The notes below the pieces were generated by a model. That model was not told the origin of the DNA and did no database searches. It saw only the letters and a program-made list of their open reading frames with translations. The translations under genes were made by a program, and so were the position numbers. A stretch of 64,000 nucleotides of DNA from assembly GCF_001718195.1 (NCBI RefSeq), contig NZ_MCNV01000002.1, forward strand, positions 310,001 through 374,000. The letters are read 5' to 3'. The stretch comes from Paraburkholderia nodosa (lineage in GTDB: Bacteria; Pseudomonadota; Gammaproteobacteria; Burkholderiales; Burkholderiaceae). How positions within the stretch are numbered: the stretch's first letter is position 1; each line of letters begins with the position of its first letter. This document shows, piece by piece, positions 1 to 7,923 of the stretch.

Positions 1-1
1 T

Positions 2-265
2 GCCCGCCTCTTCTCCGAGGTCCTGGGCCGCACGATCCGCTACCGCGACGTGCCCGTCGAGGCATGGGCTGCGAAGCTGGGCGAGCTCGGGATAACCGCG
101 CACGTCGTCAAGCATCTCGCGGTCATCGCCGACCTGCATGCGCAAGGCCGCTACGACCGCATGACCGACGACCTGCGCAAGCTCACGGGTCAGGCGCCGA
201 TCGGCATGCGCGAGTTCGTGACGCACCACGCCGCTGCATTTTCGGGCGGCACGACATCGGCCTGA
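2..265 (+). CDS. NmrA-like NAD(P)-binding oxidoreductase, C-terminal part
   Basis: The gene enters from the left edge and is open from base 2 to the stop at 263-265, leaving 87 residues of the C-terminus. The pattern Y-R-D-V-P...GRYDR.T.D...LTG..P...REFV..H...F is typical of the C-terminal end of NmrA/YbjT-like atypical short-chain dehydrogenases. These bind NAD(P) through an N-terminal Rossmann fold, which lies outside the window, so substrate and activity cannot be judged. It is followed by 152 bases without a gene before the epoxide hydrolase on the same strand. Confidence 0.75.
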   Translation, partial: ARLFSEVLGRTIRYRDVPVEAWAAKLGELGITAHVVKHLAVIADLHAQGRYDRMTDDLRKLTGQAPIGMREFVTHHAAAFSGGTTSA

Positions 266-417
266 TGCGATGTGCGTTTGCGTGCCGGGAAATCCGGCGC
301 GAATTCCGTTGGCGAGCGATGCAAAACTGCAGCACATGCGCGCGCCAGCACCACTACGCCTGGTATTGCGAAGCATCCCCATACGCTCTGCCTCCAATAT
401 CAGAAAACGGAGTACCT

Positions 418-1776
418 ATGTCTGACGATTTTCTCATCCCGTCGCCATCGCGCCGCCGCTTCATGGGCGCGACCGCGGCCGCCGTGGCCGCAGCCTCGCT
501 GAGCCAACTGGCGTTCTCGCAAACCCTGCAAGGCATCACCGAAGTCAAGTCCGCACCGAACGGCGACAAGACCGCGATTCGCCCGCTGCGCGTGCATGTG
601 CCCGAAGCGCAGCTCGTCGATCTGCGACGCCGCATCAAGGCCACGCGCTGGCCCGACAAGGAAACCGTGAACGACGATTCGCAAGGCGTGCCGCTCGCAA
701 TGATGCAGGAGGTCGCCCGCCACTGGTCGACCGACTATGACTGGCGCCGCTGTGAAGCGAAGCTGAACGCGCTGCCGAATTACGTGACCGAAATCGACGG
801 ACTCGATATTCACTTCATTCATGTGCGCTCGAAGCACGAGAATGCGATGCCGCTCATCGTCACGCACGGTTGGCCTGGCTCGGTCATCGAGCAGTTCAAG
901 ATCATCGATCCACTGACCAATCCCACGGCTTACGGCGCGAGCGCCTCAGACGCCTTTCATCTGGTGATTCCGTCGCTGCCGGGCTATGGCTTCTCGGCCA
1001 GGCCGACCGAAGTGGGCTGGGGCCCCGAGCGGACCGCGCGCGCGTGGGTCGTGCTGATGAAGCGCCTTGGCTACGACAAGTTCGCGGCGCAAGGCGGCGA
1101 CCTGGGCGGTATCGTCGCGAACGTGATGGCCAAGCAGGCGCCGCCTGAACTGCTCGGCATTCACGTGAATTTCCCGGCGACGATTCCGCCCGAAATCGCC
1201 AAGGCGCTGCAAGCCGGCTCGCCCCCGCCAGCCAATCTCGGCGACGACGAAAAGCACGCCTATGAGCAGCTCGCGAGCGCAGCCAAATCGCGGCGCGCCT
1301 ACGCGCTCGAACAGGGCACGCGCCCGCAAACGCTCTACGGGCTCTCGGATTCGCCGATCGCGCTGGCCAGCTGGCTGCTCGATCACGGCGACGGCTATAT
1401 CCAGCCGGCCGCGGCGCTCACCTCGGCCGTATACGGGCGCGACGTCAACGGCGAATCGGCGGGCGCGATGACGCGCGACGACGTCCTCGACGACATCACG
1501 CTCTACTGGCTGACGAACACGGGCATCTCGGCCGCTCGCTTCTACTGGGAGTCGCACTTCAATTTCCTGGCCGCCGCCGATGTATCGGTGCCGGCCGCGG
1601 TGAGCGTCTTCCCACGCGAGAACTATCAGGCGCCGCGCAGCTGGACCGAGCGCGCCTACCACGACCTCATCTATTACAACCGGCCCGACAAGGGCGGCCA
1701 CTTTGCGGCGTGGGAACAGCCGCAACTGTTCGCGCAAGAGGTGCGAGCGGGCTTGCGGCCGCTGCGGCAGCAATAA
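418..1776 (+). CDS. Tat-exported epoxide hydrolase family protein
   Basis: This 452-residue alpha/beta hydrolase has the epoxide-hydrolase N-terminal (EHN) cap segment at about residues 54-160. A twin-arginine signal (RRRFMG near residue 12, then a hydrophobic Ala-rich run) predicts export of the folded protein to the periplasm. The oxyanion motif HGWPGS is at residues 150-155. The likely nucleophile is Asp228 in GGDLGG and the likely catalytic His is near residue 428 in KGGHFAAWEQP. The start at 418 is preceded by CGGAG and places the Tat motif at the N-terminus; the frame is open further upstream but that part looks non-coding. Family members hydrolyse epoxides to diols; the substrate here is unknown. 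Confidence 0.9.
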   Translation: MSDDFLIPSPSRRRFMGATAAAVAAASLSQLAFSQTLQGITEVKSAPNGDKTAIRPLRVHVPEAQLVDLRRRIKATRWPDKETVNDDSQGVPLAMMQEVARHWSTDYDWRRCEAKLNALPNYVTEIDGLDIHFIHVRSKHENAMPLIVTHGWPGSVIEQFKIIDPLTNPTAYGASASDAFHLVIPSLPGYGFSARPTEVGWGPERTARAWVVLMKRLGYDKFAAQGGDLGGIVANVMAKQAPPELLGIHVNFPATIPPEIAKALQAGSPPPANLGDDEKHAYEQLASAAKSRRAYALEQGTRPQTLYGLSDSPIALASWLLDHGDGYIQPAAALTSAVYGRDVNGESAGAMTRDDVLDDITLYWLTNTGISAARFYWESHFNFLAAADVSVPAAVSVFPRENYQAPRSWTERAYHDLIYYNRPDKGGHFAAWEQPQLFAQEVRAGLRPLRQQ

Positions 1777-1847
1777 CGCGCTGCCATCTCTCCGAGGCGC
1801 CGGGACGCGACTTCCGGCGCCGACCTGAAACCGAAGGAACATCCGAC

Positions 1848-2276
1848 ATGAAATTCAACGACACTGCGCCTGTATTGGCGCCCGAAAACACGCCGCCGCT
1901 CTGGCTGGCGAGACTGGCAAACAATGCAACGCTGGAAGCGACCGTCCTGAAGCGTCCGATAGAGGGCCGCGCGGACATCTTTTCCGTGATCAGACATGCC
2001 GTTTCTCTCTATGAGTTCCAGCATCACAGCTACAAAGGGGAAATCGGCGACAGCCTCTATCTGGAGTCCTACCGGTCGCAGATCCACGGACAACCCATCG
2101 AGACCGTAGTCGTCGCGCATTTAAACGAGAACGGTGAAACGGACTCGGTCGTCATCAACCATCGACCGCTCGAGGCTGCGCTGCTATTTTCGGCACTGAT
2201 GTGGGAGCGGGTGGACGAACGATTCCGCGACTACTATTTGAGCGGACCGGAAGCGGCGGCCATGAAAACGGCGTAG
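1848..2276 (+). CDS. Small uncharacterised protein, possibly SnoaL/NTF2-like
   Basis: This encodes 142 residues. The middle (A-D-I-F-S-V-I-R-H-A-V-S-L-Y-E to the H-L-N-E-N-G-E region) has the helix-then-strands look of SnoaL/NTF2-like proteins, including a phrase close to 'NHRPLEA...SALMWERV'. That is a loose resemblance, not a firm assignment. The ATG at 1848 follows a CCGAAGGAACATCC leader with an AAGGA ribosome site. It lies 71 bases after the epoxide hydrolase on the same strand and may be cotranscribed. NTF2-like folds often serve as isomerases or ligand-binding modules in redox operons; no catalytic residue can be named here. Confidence 0.7.
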   Translation: MKFNDTAPVLAPENTPPLWLARLANNATLEATVLKRPIEGRADIFSVIRHAVSLYEFQHHSYKGEIGDSLYLESYRSQIHGQPIETVVVAHLNENGETDSVVINHRPLEAALLFSALMWERVDERFRDYYLSGPEAAAMKTA

Positions 2277-2308
2277 TTCGGCAAGCGGCGTTGAGCCGCC
2301 TGCGGCCG

Positions 2309-2935
2309 TCAATGTATGAAAGCAAAAGCCTGCTCGGCAAACAGAATGACCGCAACCACGATCATCGTCGCGCCGGACAGCTGGCTCACCCTGCGGGCAG
2401 CCGTTGGCCGGGTCGTCAGAATGGCCTTCGATCCCACGCCGACGACGGAGTACACCGACGCGCAATTGATCATGTGCAGCAGACCCAGCGCCACGATCTG
2501 CGTGGAGACCGGCCACAAGGCATCGCGCCGCGTGAACTGCGGCAGGAGCGCGACGAACAACAGAATGGCCTTCGGATTGAGACCGCTGATCGCGAAGCCG
2601 CGCAACGTCCATCGCCACCGGCTTCTCTCGTCCTGCGCCCGTCCAGCCGGGAGTTCCGAAGGCCGCATGAATGTCCTGATACCGAGCCAAACCAGGTAGG
2701 CCCCGCCAACGGCAGTCAGTACGGGAAGCACGCCGGGGACGCTCATCACCAGCGTTCCCACACCTGCTGCCACGATCAGCGTGATCGCGAGATAGCCGGC
2801 CAGCATGCCGCCAACGGCGGGTGCGACCGCGCCGCCGCGCAGTCCCGCCGAAATCACGTACGCCCAATCCGCGCCGGGGACCATCACCAGCGAGATCGAT
2901 ACGATCCAGAACGCCGTCAACAAACTGGCTTCCAC
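2309..2935 (-). CDS. LysE-family amino-acid exporter
   Basis: This 208-residue membrane protein has about six hydrophobic segments and the LysE/RhtB hallmarks: an N-terminal P-G-A-D/P motif (MVPGADWAYV), a G-x-x-Y-L-V-W-L-G-I segment, and G-F-A-I-S-G-L-N-P-K-A-I-L-L-F in the second half. LysE/RhtB proteins export amino acids or analogues driven by the proton gradient. The start is a GTG preceded by an AGGAAGCGAG ribosome site. It is divergent from the Lrp-type regulator starting at 3059, the common arrangement in which the regulator senses the exported amino acid. The specific substrate cannot be read from sequence. Confidence 0.92.
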   Translation of the reverse strand: MEASLLTAFWIVSISLVMVPGADWAYVISAGLRGGAVAPAVGGMLAGYLAITLIVAAGVGTLVMSVPGVLPVLTAVGGAYLVWLGIRTFMRPSELPAGRAQDERSRWRWTLRGFAISGLNPKAILLFVALLPQFTRRDALWPVSTQIVALGLLHMINCASVYSVVGVGSKAILTTRPTAARRVSQLSGATMIVVAVILFAEQAFAFIH

Positions 2936-3042
2936 TTCTACACTCGCTTCCTGTCAAGCCGGCGCCACCGCCCGAAGGCGCAAATGGTAGGCCCTGGGAC
3001 GCGAAAAGTGCTCCCTATGTCTTGCGTGTTGCGGGCGCTGAA

Positions 3043-3057
3043 CGCTAATATTTAGCG
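3043..3057. promoter_or_regulatory. Palindrome at the lrp-type gene start, candidate Lrp operator
   Basis: CGCTAA-TAT-TTAGCG is a perfect 6-bp inverted repeat with a 3-base centre, ending one base before the ATG at 3059. Lrp/AsnC proteins bind short AT-centred dyads and often autoregulate, so this is a candidate operator for the regulator and the divergent LysE gene. No Shine-Dalgarno sequence fits between it and the ATG. Confidence 0.55.
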
Positions 3058-3058
3058 C

Positions 3059-3511
3059 ATGGACGCGATCGATCGAAAAATTCTTGCTGAGATCCAGCAG
3101 GATGGACGAATTTCCCTCACCGAGCTGAGCGAGCGGGTTGGCTTGAGCGTCTCCCCATGCCAGCGGCGGCTGCGCGCGCTGGAGAGCGAGCAGGTGATCA
3201 GCGGTTACCGCGCCACGATCGACGCTTCGGCAGTCGGCCTGAATTTTTCCGCGATCGTCTTCGCGACCTTGCGCGAAGGCAGCAGTGAGAACGTGCAATC
3301 GTTCGAGGACGCGCTCATCGACATTCCCGAAATCACGCGCGCGGAGCGTCTGTTCGGCGAACCCGACTACATGCTGCATGTCGTCACGCGGGATCTGAAG
3401 GCGTTCCAAACCCTCTATGATCGCCGGCTTCTGCCGCTGCCGTCGGTACTGCGGCTGACGTCGACGCTCGTGATGAAGAGCATCTTTCAGGACCGGCCGC
3501 TTCCGTTGTGA
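3059..3511 (+). CDS. Lrp/AsnC-family transcriptional regulator
   Basis: This 150-residue protein has an N-terminal winged helix-turn-helix (about residues 1-60, beginning MDAIDRKILAEIQQDGRIS...L-S-E-R-V-G-L-S-V-S-P-C) and a C-terminal RAM ligand-sensing domain (about 65-150) with the E-P-D-Y-M-L-H-V phrase usual in AsnC effector domains. It is divergent from the LysE exporter, 123 bases apart. By family precedent it should control that exporter in response to an amino acid. The ATG sits directly after a palindrome and lacks a clear ribosome site, so translation may be leaderless or may begin elsewhere. Confidence 0.95.
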   Translation: MDAIDRKILAEIQQDGRISLTELSERVGLSVSPCQRRLRALESEQVISGYRATIDASAVGLNFSAIVFATLREGSSENVQSFEDALIDIPEITRAERLFGEPDYMLHVVTRDLKAFQTLYDRRLLPLPSVLRLTSTLVMKSIFQDRPLPL

Positions 3512-3517
3512 TCGTGA

Positions 3518-3535
3518 CTTGACGTTAGCGTCAAG
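3518..3535. promoter_or_regulatory. 18-bp dyad between lrp-type and marR-type genes
   Basis: CTTGACG-TTAG-CGTCAAG is a perfect 7-bp inverted repeat that starts 7 bases after the Lrp-type stop. After GAACCTCC there is a TTTTT run, so it could act as a weak terminator. Its size and spacing also suit a MarR-family operator, and the MarR gene starts 151 bases downstream. The sequence alone does not decide between the two. Confidence 0.5.
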
Positions 3536-3685
3536 GAACCTCCTTTTTCACGCTGCTTGCACTCCTGGCTGGATTTGCGCGAACTGCGCATTGAGTACGA
3601 CACAACCTCCCCGACGACCGGTCCGCAGCACCCCCTTCGCCCGGCGAGGCACTCCGCACGACCGGCAACGCATCAGGAACCGCAC

Positions 3686-4105
3686 ATGAATTCAGGCAAA
3701 TCAACCAGACGCGGGCTGCCAGGCAAGCGCGAACTCGAAGCGATGTCGGCGTTCCGGTATGACCTGCGCAAGTTTCTGCGGGCGTCCGAAGAAATTGCCA
3801 ACGCCGCGGGCATCACGACGCTCCAGTACCAGTTGCTGCTGCACGTATGCGGCTTTCCCGATCGCAACTGGGCGACCGTCGGCGAACTCGCGGAGCGGTT
3901 ACAGGCGGCCCCGAATGGCACTGCAGCGCTCGTCTCGCGCTGCGAATCGGCCGGGCTCGTGACGCGCAAACCCGATCCCGCCGACCGGCGCCAGGTGCAG
4001 GTCCATCTCACGGCGAAGGGCGAGATGTTCCTGCTCGAACTCGCGGCCGAGCACAAGGCGGTCTATGGCGCGTTCGGCTGGGTGTTCGACGAGGCCGGCA
4101 GCTAG
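3686..4105 (+). CDS. MarR-family transcriptional regulator
   Basis: This encodes 139 residues with the MarR winged-helix core: T-T-L-Q-Y-Q-L-L-L (helix before the HTH), V-G-E-L-A-E-R-L-Q-A...A-L-V-S-R-C-E-S-A-G-L-V recognition helix, and the wing D-P-A-D-R-R-Q-V-Q-V-H-L-T. The ATG at 3686 follows CAGGAACCGCAC, with AGGAA as ribosome site; the frame is open upstream to 3557, but that stretch reads poorly. MarR proteins are dimeric repressors that release DNA on binding phenolic or oxidant ligands. The only gene close downstream is the chloride channel, 57 bases away, which is a possible target. Confidence 0.9.
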   Translation: MNSGKSTRRGLPGKRELEAMSAFRYDLRKFLRASEEIANAAGITTLQYQLLLHVCGFPDRNWATVGELAERLQAAPNGTAALVSRCESAGLVTRKPDPADRRQVQVHLTAKGEMFLLELAAEHKAVYGAFGWVFDEAGS

Positions 4106-4162
4106 CCCTTCCCGCAGCGGATCTATTGGTCTGGCGCGGGGGAAAAGGCAATTTATGTCACA

Positions 4163-5503
4163 ATGTGCCTTAAATGCCATTTTCTCCGGCCATCCATGCG
4201 ATTTTCGAACATTTTTGATCGGCGCACGATTGTGCGAAGCCATCGGCGCTGGCGCTATTTCGGCGTCTTCTGGGCCGGCGCCATCGCGACAGGGCTCATC
4301 GCAGTCATGTACGCGCGGCTCATCGACTTCGGCTTCGACGTCTTTGTGAAGATGACCGCCCATAACGGGTGGTTGCCGCTTGTCATCACGCCGGCCATCG
4401 CCGCGTTCAGCGTCTGGGCCACGCGCCGCTGGTTTCCGGGTTCCGAGGGCAGCGGCATCCCGCAGGTCATCGCGACGTTGCACGATGTGCGCGGACTCGG
4501 CCCGCGCCTTCTTACGCTGCGCATCCTGATCGGCAAGATCGCCCTGTCGTTTCTCGCGATTCTCGGCGGATTCACGATTGGCCGCGAAGGGCCGACCATC
4601 CACGTGGGCGCGGCGCTCATGTACAGTCTGCGGCGCTTCTACCCGGCGCGCCTGCGCAGCATGTACGGCGTCGGCCTCGAATACAAGCTCGCGCTCGCGG
4701 GCGCGGCCGCCGGCCTTTCCGCCGCGTTCAATGCACCGCTCGCGGGCGTGGTCTTCGCCATCGAGGAACTCACGCGCAGCTTCGAAGCACGAACGAGCGG
4801 CGTGATCATCACGGCCATCATCTTTGCGGGCATCGTCTCACTCGCGCTGCAAGGCAACTATGTCTATTTCGGCACGATCGCCATCGGCGGCCATTTTCCC
4901 GATCTGCTCGCCGTCGCCGTCATCCTCGTCGGCGTGATCACCGGCCTCGCAGGCGGCGTGTTTTGCTGGCTGCTGCTCAACACCGAACGATGGATGCCGG
5001 CCCGTTTGTTCGCTCTCCGAAAGGAACGGCCCGTGACGTTCGGCGCGCTGTGCGGTTTGTTCATCGCCGTGATCGGCGTGGCGAGCGGCGGCCACCTGTT
5101 CGGCAGCGGCTATTCGGAAGCGCGCGGCATGCTCGAAGGCCACTCGCAGCTCGGCGCCGCTTATCCTGTGCTGAAAATGGCCTCGATGGTGGGCTCGTAC
5201 CTGCCGGGCACGCCGGGCGGCCTTTTTGCGCCGTCGCTGGCGATCGGCGCCGGCATCGGCAATGCACTGCACATGGTGTTCGGGCAGATGCAACTGCCAA
5301 TGCTGATCGCGCTCGGCATGGTCGGCTATCTGGCCGCCGTCACGCAAAGCCCGATCACGGCATTCGTCATCGTCATCGAAATGATCGACGGGCACGCACT
5401 CGTGATCTCGTTGATGGCAACGGCGCTCGTGTCGAGCCAGGTCTCGAAGCTGTTCGCGCCGCCGCTGTATGAAGCCCTGGCGCATCGCTATCTGAAGCAG
5501 TGA
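4163..5503 (+). CDS. ClC-family chloride channel/transporter
   Basis: This multi-spanning protein of 446 residues carries the three ClC selectivity motifs: G-S-E-G-S-G-I-P (about residue 92), G-R-E-G-P (about 140, with the gating glutamate) and the G-x-F-x-P motif as PGGLFAPSLAIGAG (about 350). No C-terminal CBS domains are present. ClC proteins move Cl- as channels or as Cl-/H+ antiporters; the gating Glu alone does not settle which. The start is uncertain: ATG 4163 is weakly placed behind GGGGAAAAGG, and ATG 4196 (MRFSNIF) would give 435 residues. A strong hairpin follows the stop. Confidence 0.93.
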   Translation: MCLKCHFLRPSMRFSNIFDRRTIVRSHRRWRYFGVFWAGAIATGLIAVMYARLIDFGFDVFVKMTAHNGWLPLVITPAIAAFSVWATRRWFPGSEGSGIPQVIATLHDVRGLGPRLLTLRILIGKIALSFLAILGGFTIGREGPTIHVGAALMYSLRRFYPARLRSMYGVGLEYKLALAGAAAGLSAAFNAPLAGVVFAIEELTRSFEARTSGVIITAIIFAGIVSLALQGNYVYFGTIAIGGHFPDLLAVAVILVGVITGLAGGVFCWLLLNTERWMPARLFALRKERPVTFGALCGLFIAVIGVASGGHLFGSGYSEARGMLEGHSQLGAAYPVLKMASMVGSYLPGTPGGLFAPSLAIGAGIGNALHMVFGQMQLPMLIALGMVGYLAAVTQSPITAFVIVIEMIDGHALVISLMATALVSSQVSKLFAPPLYEALAHRYLKQ

Positions 5504-5512
5504 CGCGCGCTG

Positions 5513-5540
5513 AGACGTCCGTTCGTGAGAACGGACGTCT
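5513..5540 (+). terminator. Perfect 12-bp hairpin after the ClC gene
   Basis: Arms AGACGTCCGTTC and GAACGGACGTCT pair perfectly around a GTGA (GNRA-type) loop, 10 bases after the ClC stop. It is followed by ACCCAAACCC rather than a T-run, so it is either a terminator of imperfect type or a 3'-end stabilising hairpin. Confidence 0.65.
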
Positions 5541-5867
5541 ACCCAAACCCCCGCCTCTCTTTGCTCGAGCCATCCGCGCTCGGCCGCCCCGGCCACCGAA
5601 AGCGCACTTCACATCGTGAAATTCAGCTTGAATTCCCGAAGCGGCGCCGTTTCGCTTTGTGAAAACATGTTCTACAGCGCAAAAATTGTTAGCTATCTCT
5701 TTGATAAATAACGAATAAATAACTCATATGTCTTATATAAGACTTTGCTGCGACGCATCAGGAAGCCCCTACAATTGAGCCATGCAGTTCGCTTCGACGT
5801 ACGTGGCGGCACGCTGAACCCCATTCATTCAATCGCGCTTTGCTCTTCGGAGACTTAGGAGATACAC
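5541..5867 (+). other. Upstream region of aceA
   Basis: No gene is seen here. The first part is GC-rich; 5640-5750 is strikingly AT-rich for this genome and should hold the aceA promoter. TTGATA at 5701 is followed 17 bases later by TCATAT, a poor -10 match. A 14-bp palindrome with an internal TATATAA lies at 5730-5743. AGGAG just upstream of ATG 5868 is the ribosome site. Confidence 0.6.
5730..5743. promoter_or_regulatory. GTCTTATATAAGAC palindrome, candidate aceA operator
   Basis: This perfect 14-bp palindrome lies 125 bases before the isocitrate lyase start, inside the AT-rich promoter region and overlapping possible -10 hexamers. I recall similar CTTATATAAG sites in front of TCA/propionate-cycle genes in beta-proteobacteria but cannot confirm the regulator. 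No GntR-type gene is next to it. Confidence 0.6.
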
Positions 5868-7448
5868 ATGGCTCAATATCAGGACGACATCAAGGCAGTG
5901 GCTGCTTTGAAGGAGAAACAAGGCAGCGCCTGGAATGCCATCAACCCCGAATCGGCCGCACGCATGCGGGCCCAGAACAAGTTCAAGACGGGCCTCGACA
6001 TCGCGAAGTACACGGCGAAGATCATGCGCGCCGATATGGCCGCCTACGATGCCGATCCATCGAAGTACACGCAGTCGCTGGGCTGCTGGCACGGCTTCAT
6101 TGGCCAGCAGAAGATGATCTCCATTAAGAAGCACTTCAACAGCACCGAGCGCCGCTACCTTTACCTGTCGGGCTGGATGGTGGCCGCGCTGCGCTCCGAG
6201 TTCGGCCCGCTGCCGGACCAGTCGATGCACGAGAAGACCTCCGTCAGCGCGCTGATCCGCGAGCTGTACACTTTCCTGCGCCAGGCCGACGCCCGTGAAC
6301 TGGGCGGCCTGTTCCGCCAGCTGGACGCCGCTGTTGGCCCGGCCAAGGCGGCCATCCAGGAGAAGATCGACAACCACGTCACCCACGTCGTGCCGATCAT
6401 CGCCGACATCGACGCGGGCTTCGGCAACGCGGAAGCCACCTACCTGCTGGCCAAGCAGTTCATCGAAGCGGGCGCATGCTGCATCCAGATCGAAAATCAG
6501 GTGTCCGACGAGAAGCAGTGCGGCCACCAGGACGGCAAGGTCACCGTGCCGCACGAGGACTTCCTGGCCAAGGTCCGCGCGATCCGCTACGCCTTCCTCG
6601 AACTGGGCGTGGACGACGGCATCATCGTGTGCCGTACCGACTCGCTGGGCGCCGGCCTGACCAAGCAGATCGCCGTGACCCACACGCCGGGCGACCTGGG
6701 CGACCAATACAATTCGTTCCTCGACTGCGACGAAATCGCGGCCGACGCGCTGGGCAACGGTGACGTCGTCATCAAGCGCGACGGCAAGCTGTTGCGTCCG
6801 AAGCGCCTGCCGAGCAACCTGTTCCAGTTCCGCGCCGGCACGGGCGAAGCACGCTGCGTCCTCGATTGCATCACCTCGCTGCAAAACGGTGCCGACCTGC
6901 TGTGGATCGAAACCGAAAAGCCGCATATCGCCCAGATCGCCGGCATGGTCAACGAGATTCGCAAGGTCATCCCGAACGCCAAGCTGGTGTACAACAACAG
7001 CCCGTCGTTCAACTGGACGCTGAACTTCCGCCAGCAGGCGTATGACGCGATGAAGGCCGCGGGCAAGGATGTGTCGGCATACGACCGCGCCCAGCTGATG
7101 AGCGTGGAGTACGACGAGAGCGAACTGGCGAAGGCCGCGGACGAAAAGATCCGCACCTTCCAGGCCGACGCGTCGCGCGAAGCCGGTATCTTCCATCACC
7201 TCATCACACTGCCGACGTATCACACCGCTGCGCTGTCGACCGACAACCTCGCCCGCGAATACTTCGGCGACCAGGGCATGCTGGGTTATGTCGCTGGCGT
7301 GCAGCGCAAGGAAATCCGTCAGGGCATCGCCTGCGTCAAGCACCAGAACATGTCCGGCTCGGATATCGGCGACGACCACAAGGAATATTTCAGCGGCGAA
7401 GCGGCGCTGAAGGCGGCGGGTAAAGACAACACGATGAATCAGTTCTGA
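5868..7448 (+). CDS. aceA: Isocitrate lyase, long (526-residue) type
   Basis: Isocitrate lyase cleaves isocitrate to glyoxylate and succinate, the first step of the glyoxylate shunt in the cytosol. It allows growth on acetate, fatty acids and PHB. The catalytic signature reads K-Q-C-G-H at about residue 213; the Cys is the general acid/base. The flanking I-E-N-Q-V-S-D-E and W-I-E-T-E-K-P segments are also present. At 526 residues with an inserted middle region it resembles the longer Pseudomonas-type enzymes rather than the roughly 430-residue E. coli type. The start follows TTAGGAGATACAC. A terminator follows the stop, so it is probably monocistronic. No malate synthase is in the window. Confidence 0.97.
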   Translation: MAQYQDDIKAVAALKEKQGSAWNAINPESAARMRAQNKFKTGLDIAKYTAKIMRADMAAYDADPSKYTQSLGCWHGFIGQQKMISIKKHFNSTERRYLYLSGWMVAALRSEFGPLPDQSMHEKTSVSALIRELYTFLRQADARELGGLFRQLDAAVGPAKAAIQEKIDNHVTHVVPIIADIDAGFGNAEATYLLAKQFIEAGACCIQIENQVSDEKQCGHQDGKVTVPHEDFLAKVRAIRYAFLELGVDDGIIVCRTDSLGAGLTKQIAVTHTPGDLGDQYNSFLDCDEIAADALGNGDVVIKRDGKLLRPKRLPSNLFQFRAGTGEARCVLDCITSLQNGADLLWIETEKPHIAQIAGMVNEIRKVIPNAKLVYNNSPSFNWTLNFRQQAYDAMKAAGKDVSAYDRAQLMSVEYDESELAKAADEKIRTFQADASREAGIFHHLITLPTYHTAALSTDNLAREYFGDQGMLGYVAGVQRKEIRQGIACVKHQNMSGSDIGDDHKEYFSGEAALKAAGKDNTMNQF

Positions 7449-7466
7449 TAGCTGTCATTCCCGACG

Positions 7467-7500
7467 TAAAAACGCCAACTCAATCGGGTTGGCGTTTTTA
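7467..7500 (+). terminator. Rho-independent terminator of aceA
   Basis: AAAAACGCCAAC (7468-7479) pairs with GTTGGCGTTTTT (7488-7499) around an 8-base loop, ending in a T-run, 19 bases after the aceA stop. The flanking A- and T-runs make it potentially bidirectional. Confidence 0.92.
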
Positions 7501-7576
7501 TGCGTCGCCGGGACCTCAGCCGCAGGAACGAAGAATGCGACTCCGGAGGGGGATTCAACCACCGGAGCGCACAATC

Positions 7577-7795
7577 ATGTCCCATCGACTCAAAACAGGC
7601 GATCGCGTCACGTGGAACACCCCGGAAGGCATGACGACGGGCACGGTCGTCCGCCGTATCATCAGGGATACGGAACTGGAAGGCCACACTGTCGCCGCGT
7701 CGAAGGACGACCCGTATTACGAGGTCGAAAGCGAAAAAGACGGTCAGCACGCGGTGCAACCCGCCGATGGACTGGAAAAGGTGCACAAGCACTGA
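7577..7795 (+). CDS. DUF2945 (HVA1/TUDOR-like) small protein
   Basis: This 72-residue protein has the layout of DUF2945 'hypervirulence-associated TUDOR' proteins: an N-terminal G-D-R-V-T-W-N-T-P-E-G strand pair, a G-T-V-V-R...T segment, and P-Y-Y-E-V-E-S-E-K-D-G-Q-H-A-V...L-E-K-V. Members are small beta-barrel proteins of unknown role. The ATG at 7577 follows CCGGAGCGCACAATC. It stands alone between the aceA terminator and a stretch without a clear gene. Confidence 0.85.
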   Translation: MSHRLKTGDRVTWNTPEGMTTGTVVRRIIRDTELEGHTVAASKDDPYYEVESEKDGQHAVQPADGLEKVHKH

Positions 7796-7923
7796 CCTGC
7801 GCGGAATTACATAGTCGAATTCGTCGGCCAGTAGCTCGACCTCATTGAGGGACAGGCTCTCAGTTCCCTGATACAACTCGAAACGTTCTGTGCACGATGA
7901 GTCGGTAAACTTCTCGTGCGGGC

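Noticed and set aside
5829..7379. 516-codon frame on the minus strand over aceA
   Set aside because: It is antisense to a clear isocitrate lyase and shows no protein-like motifs; long antisense frames are common in GC-rich DNA.
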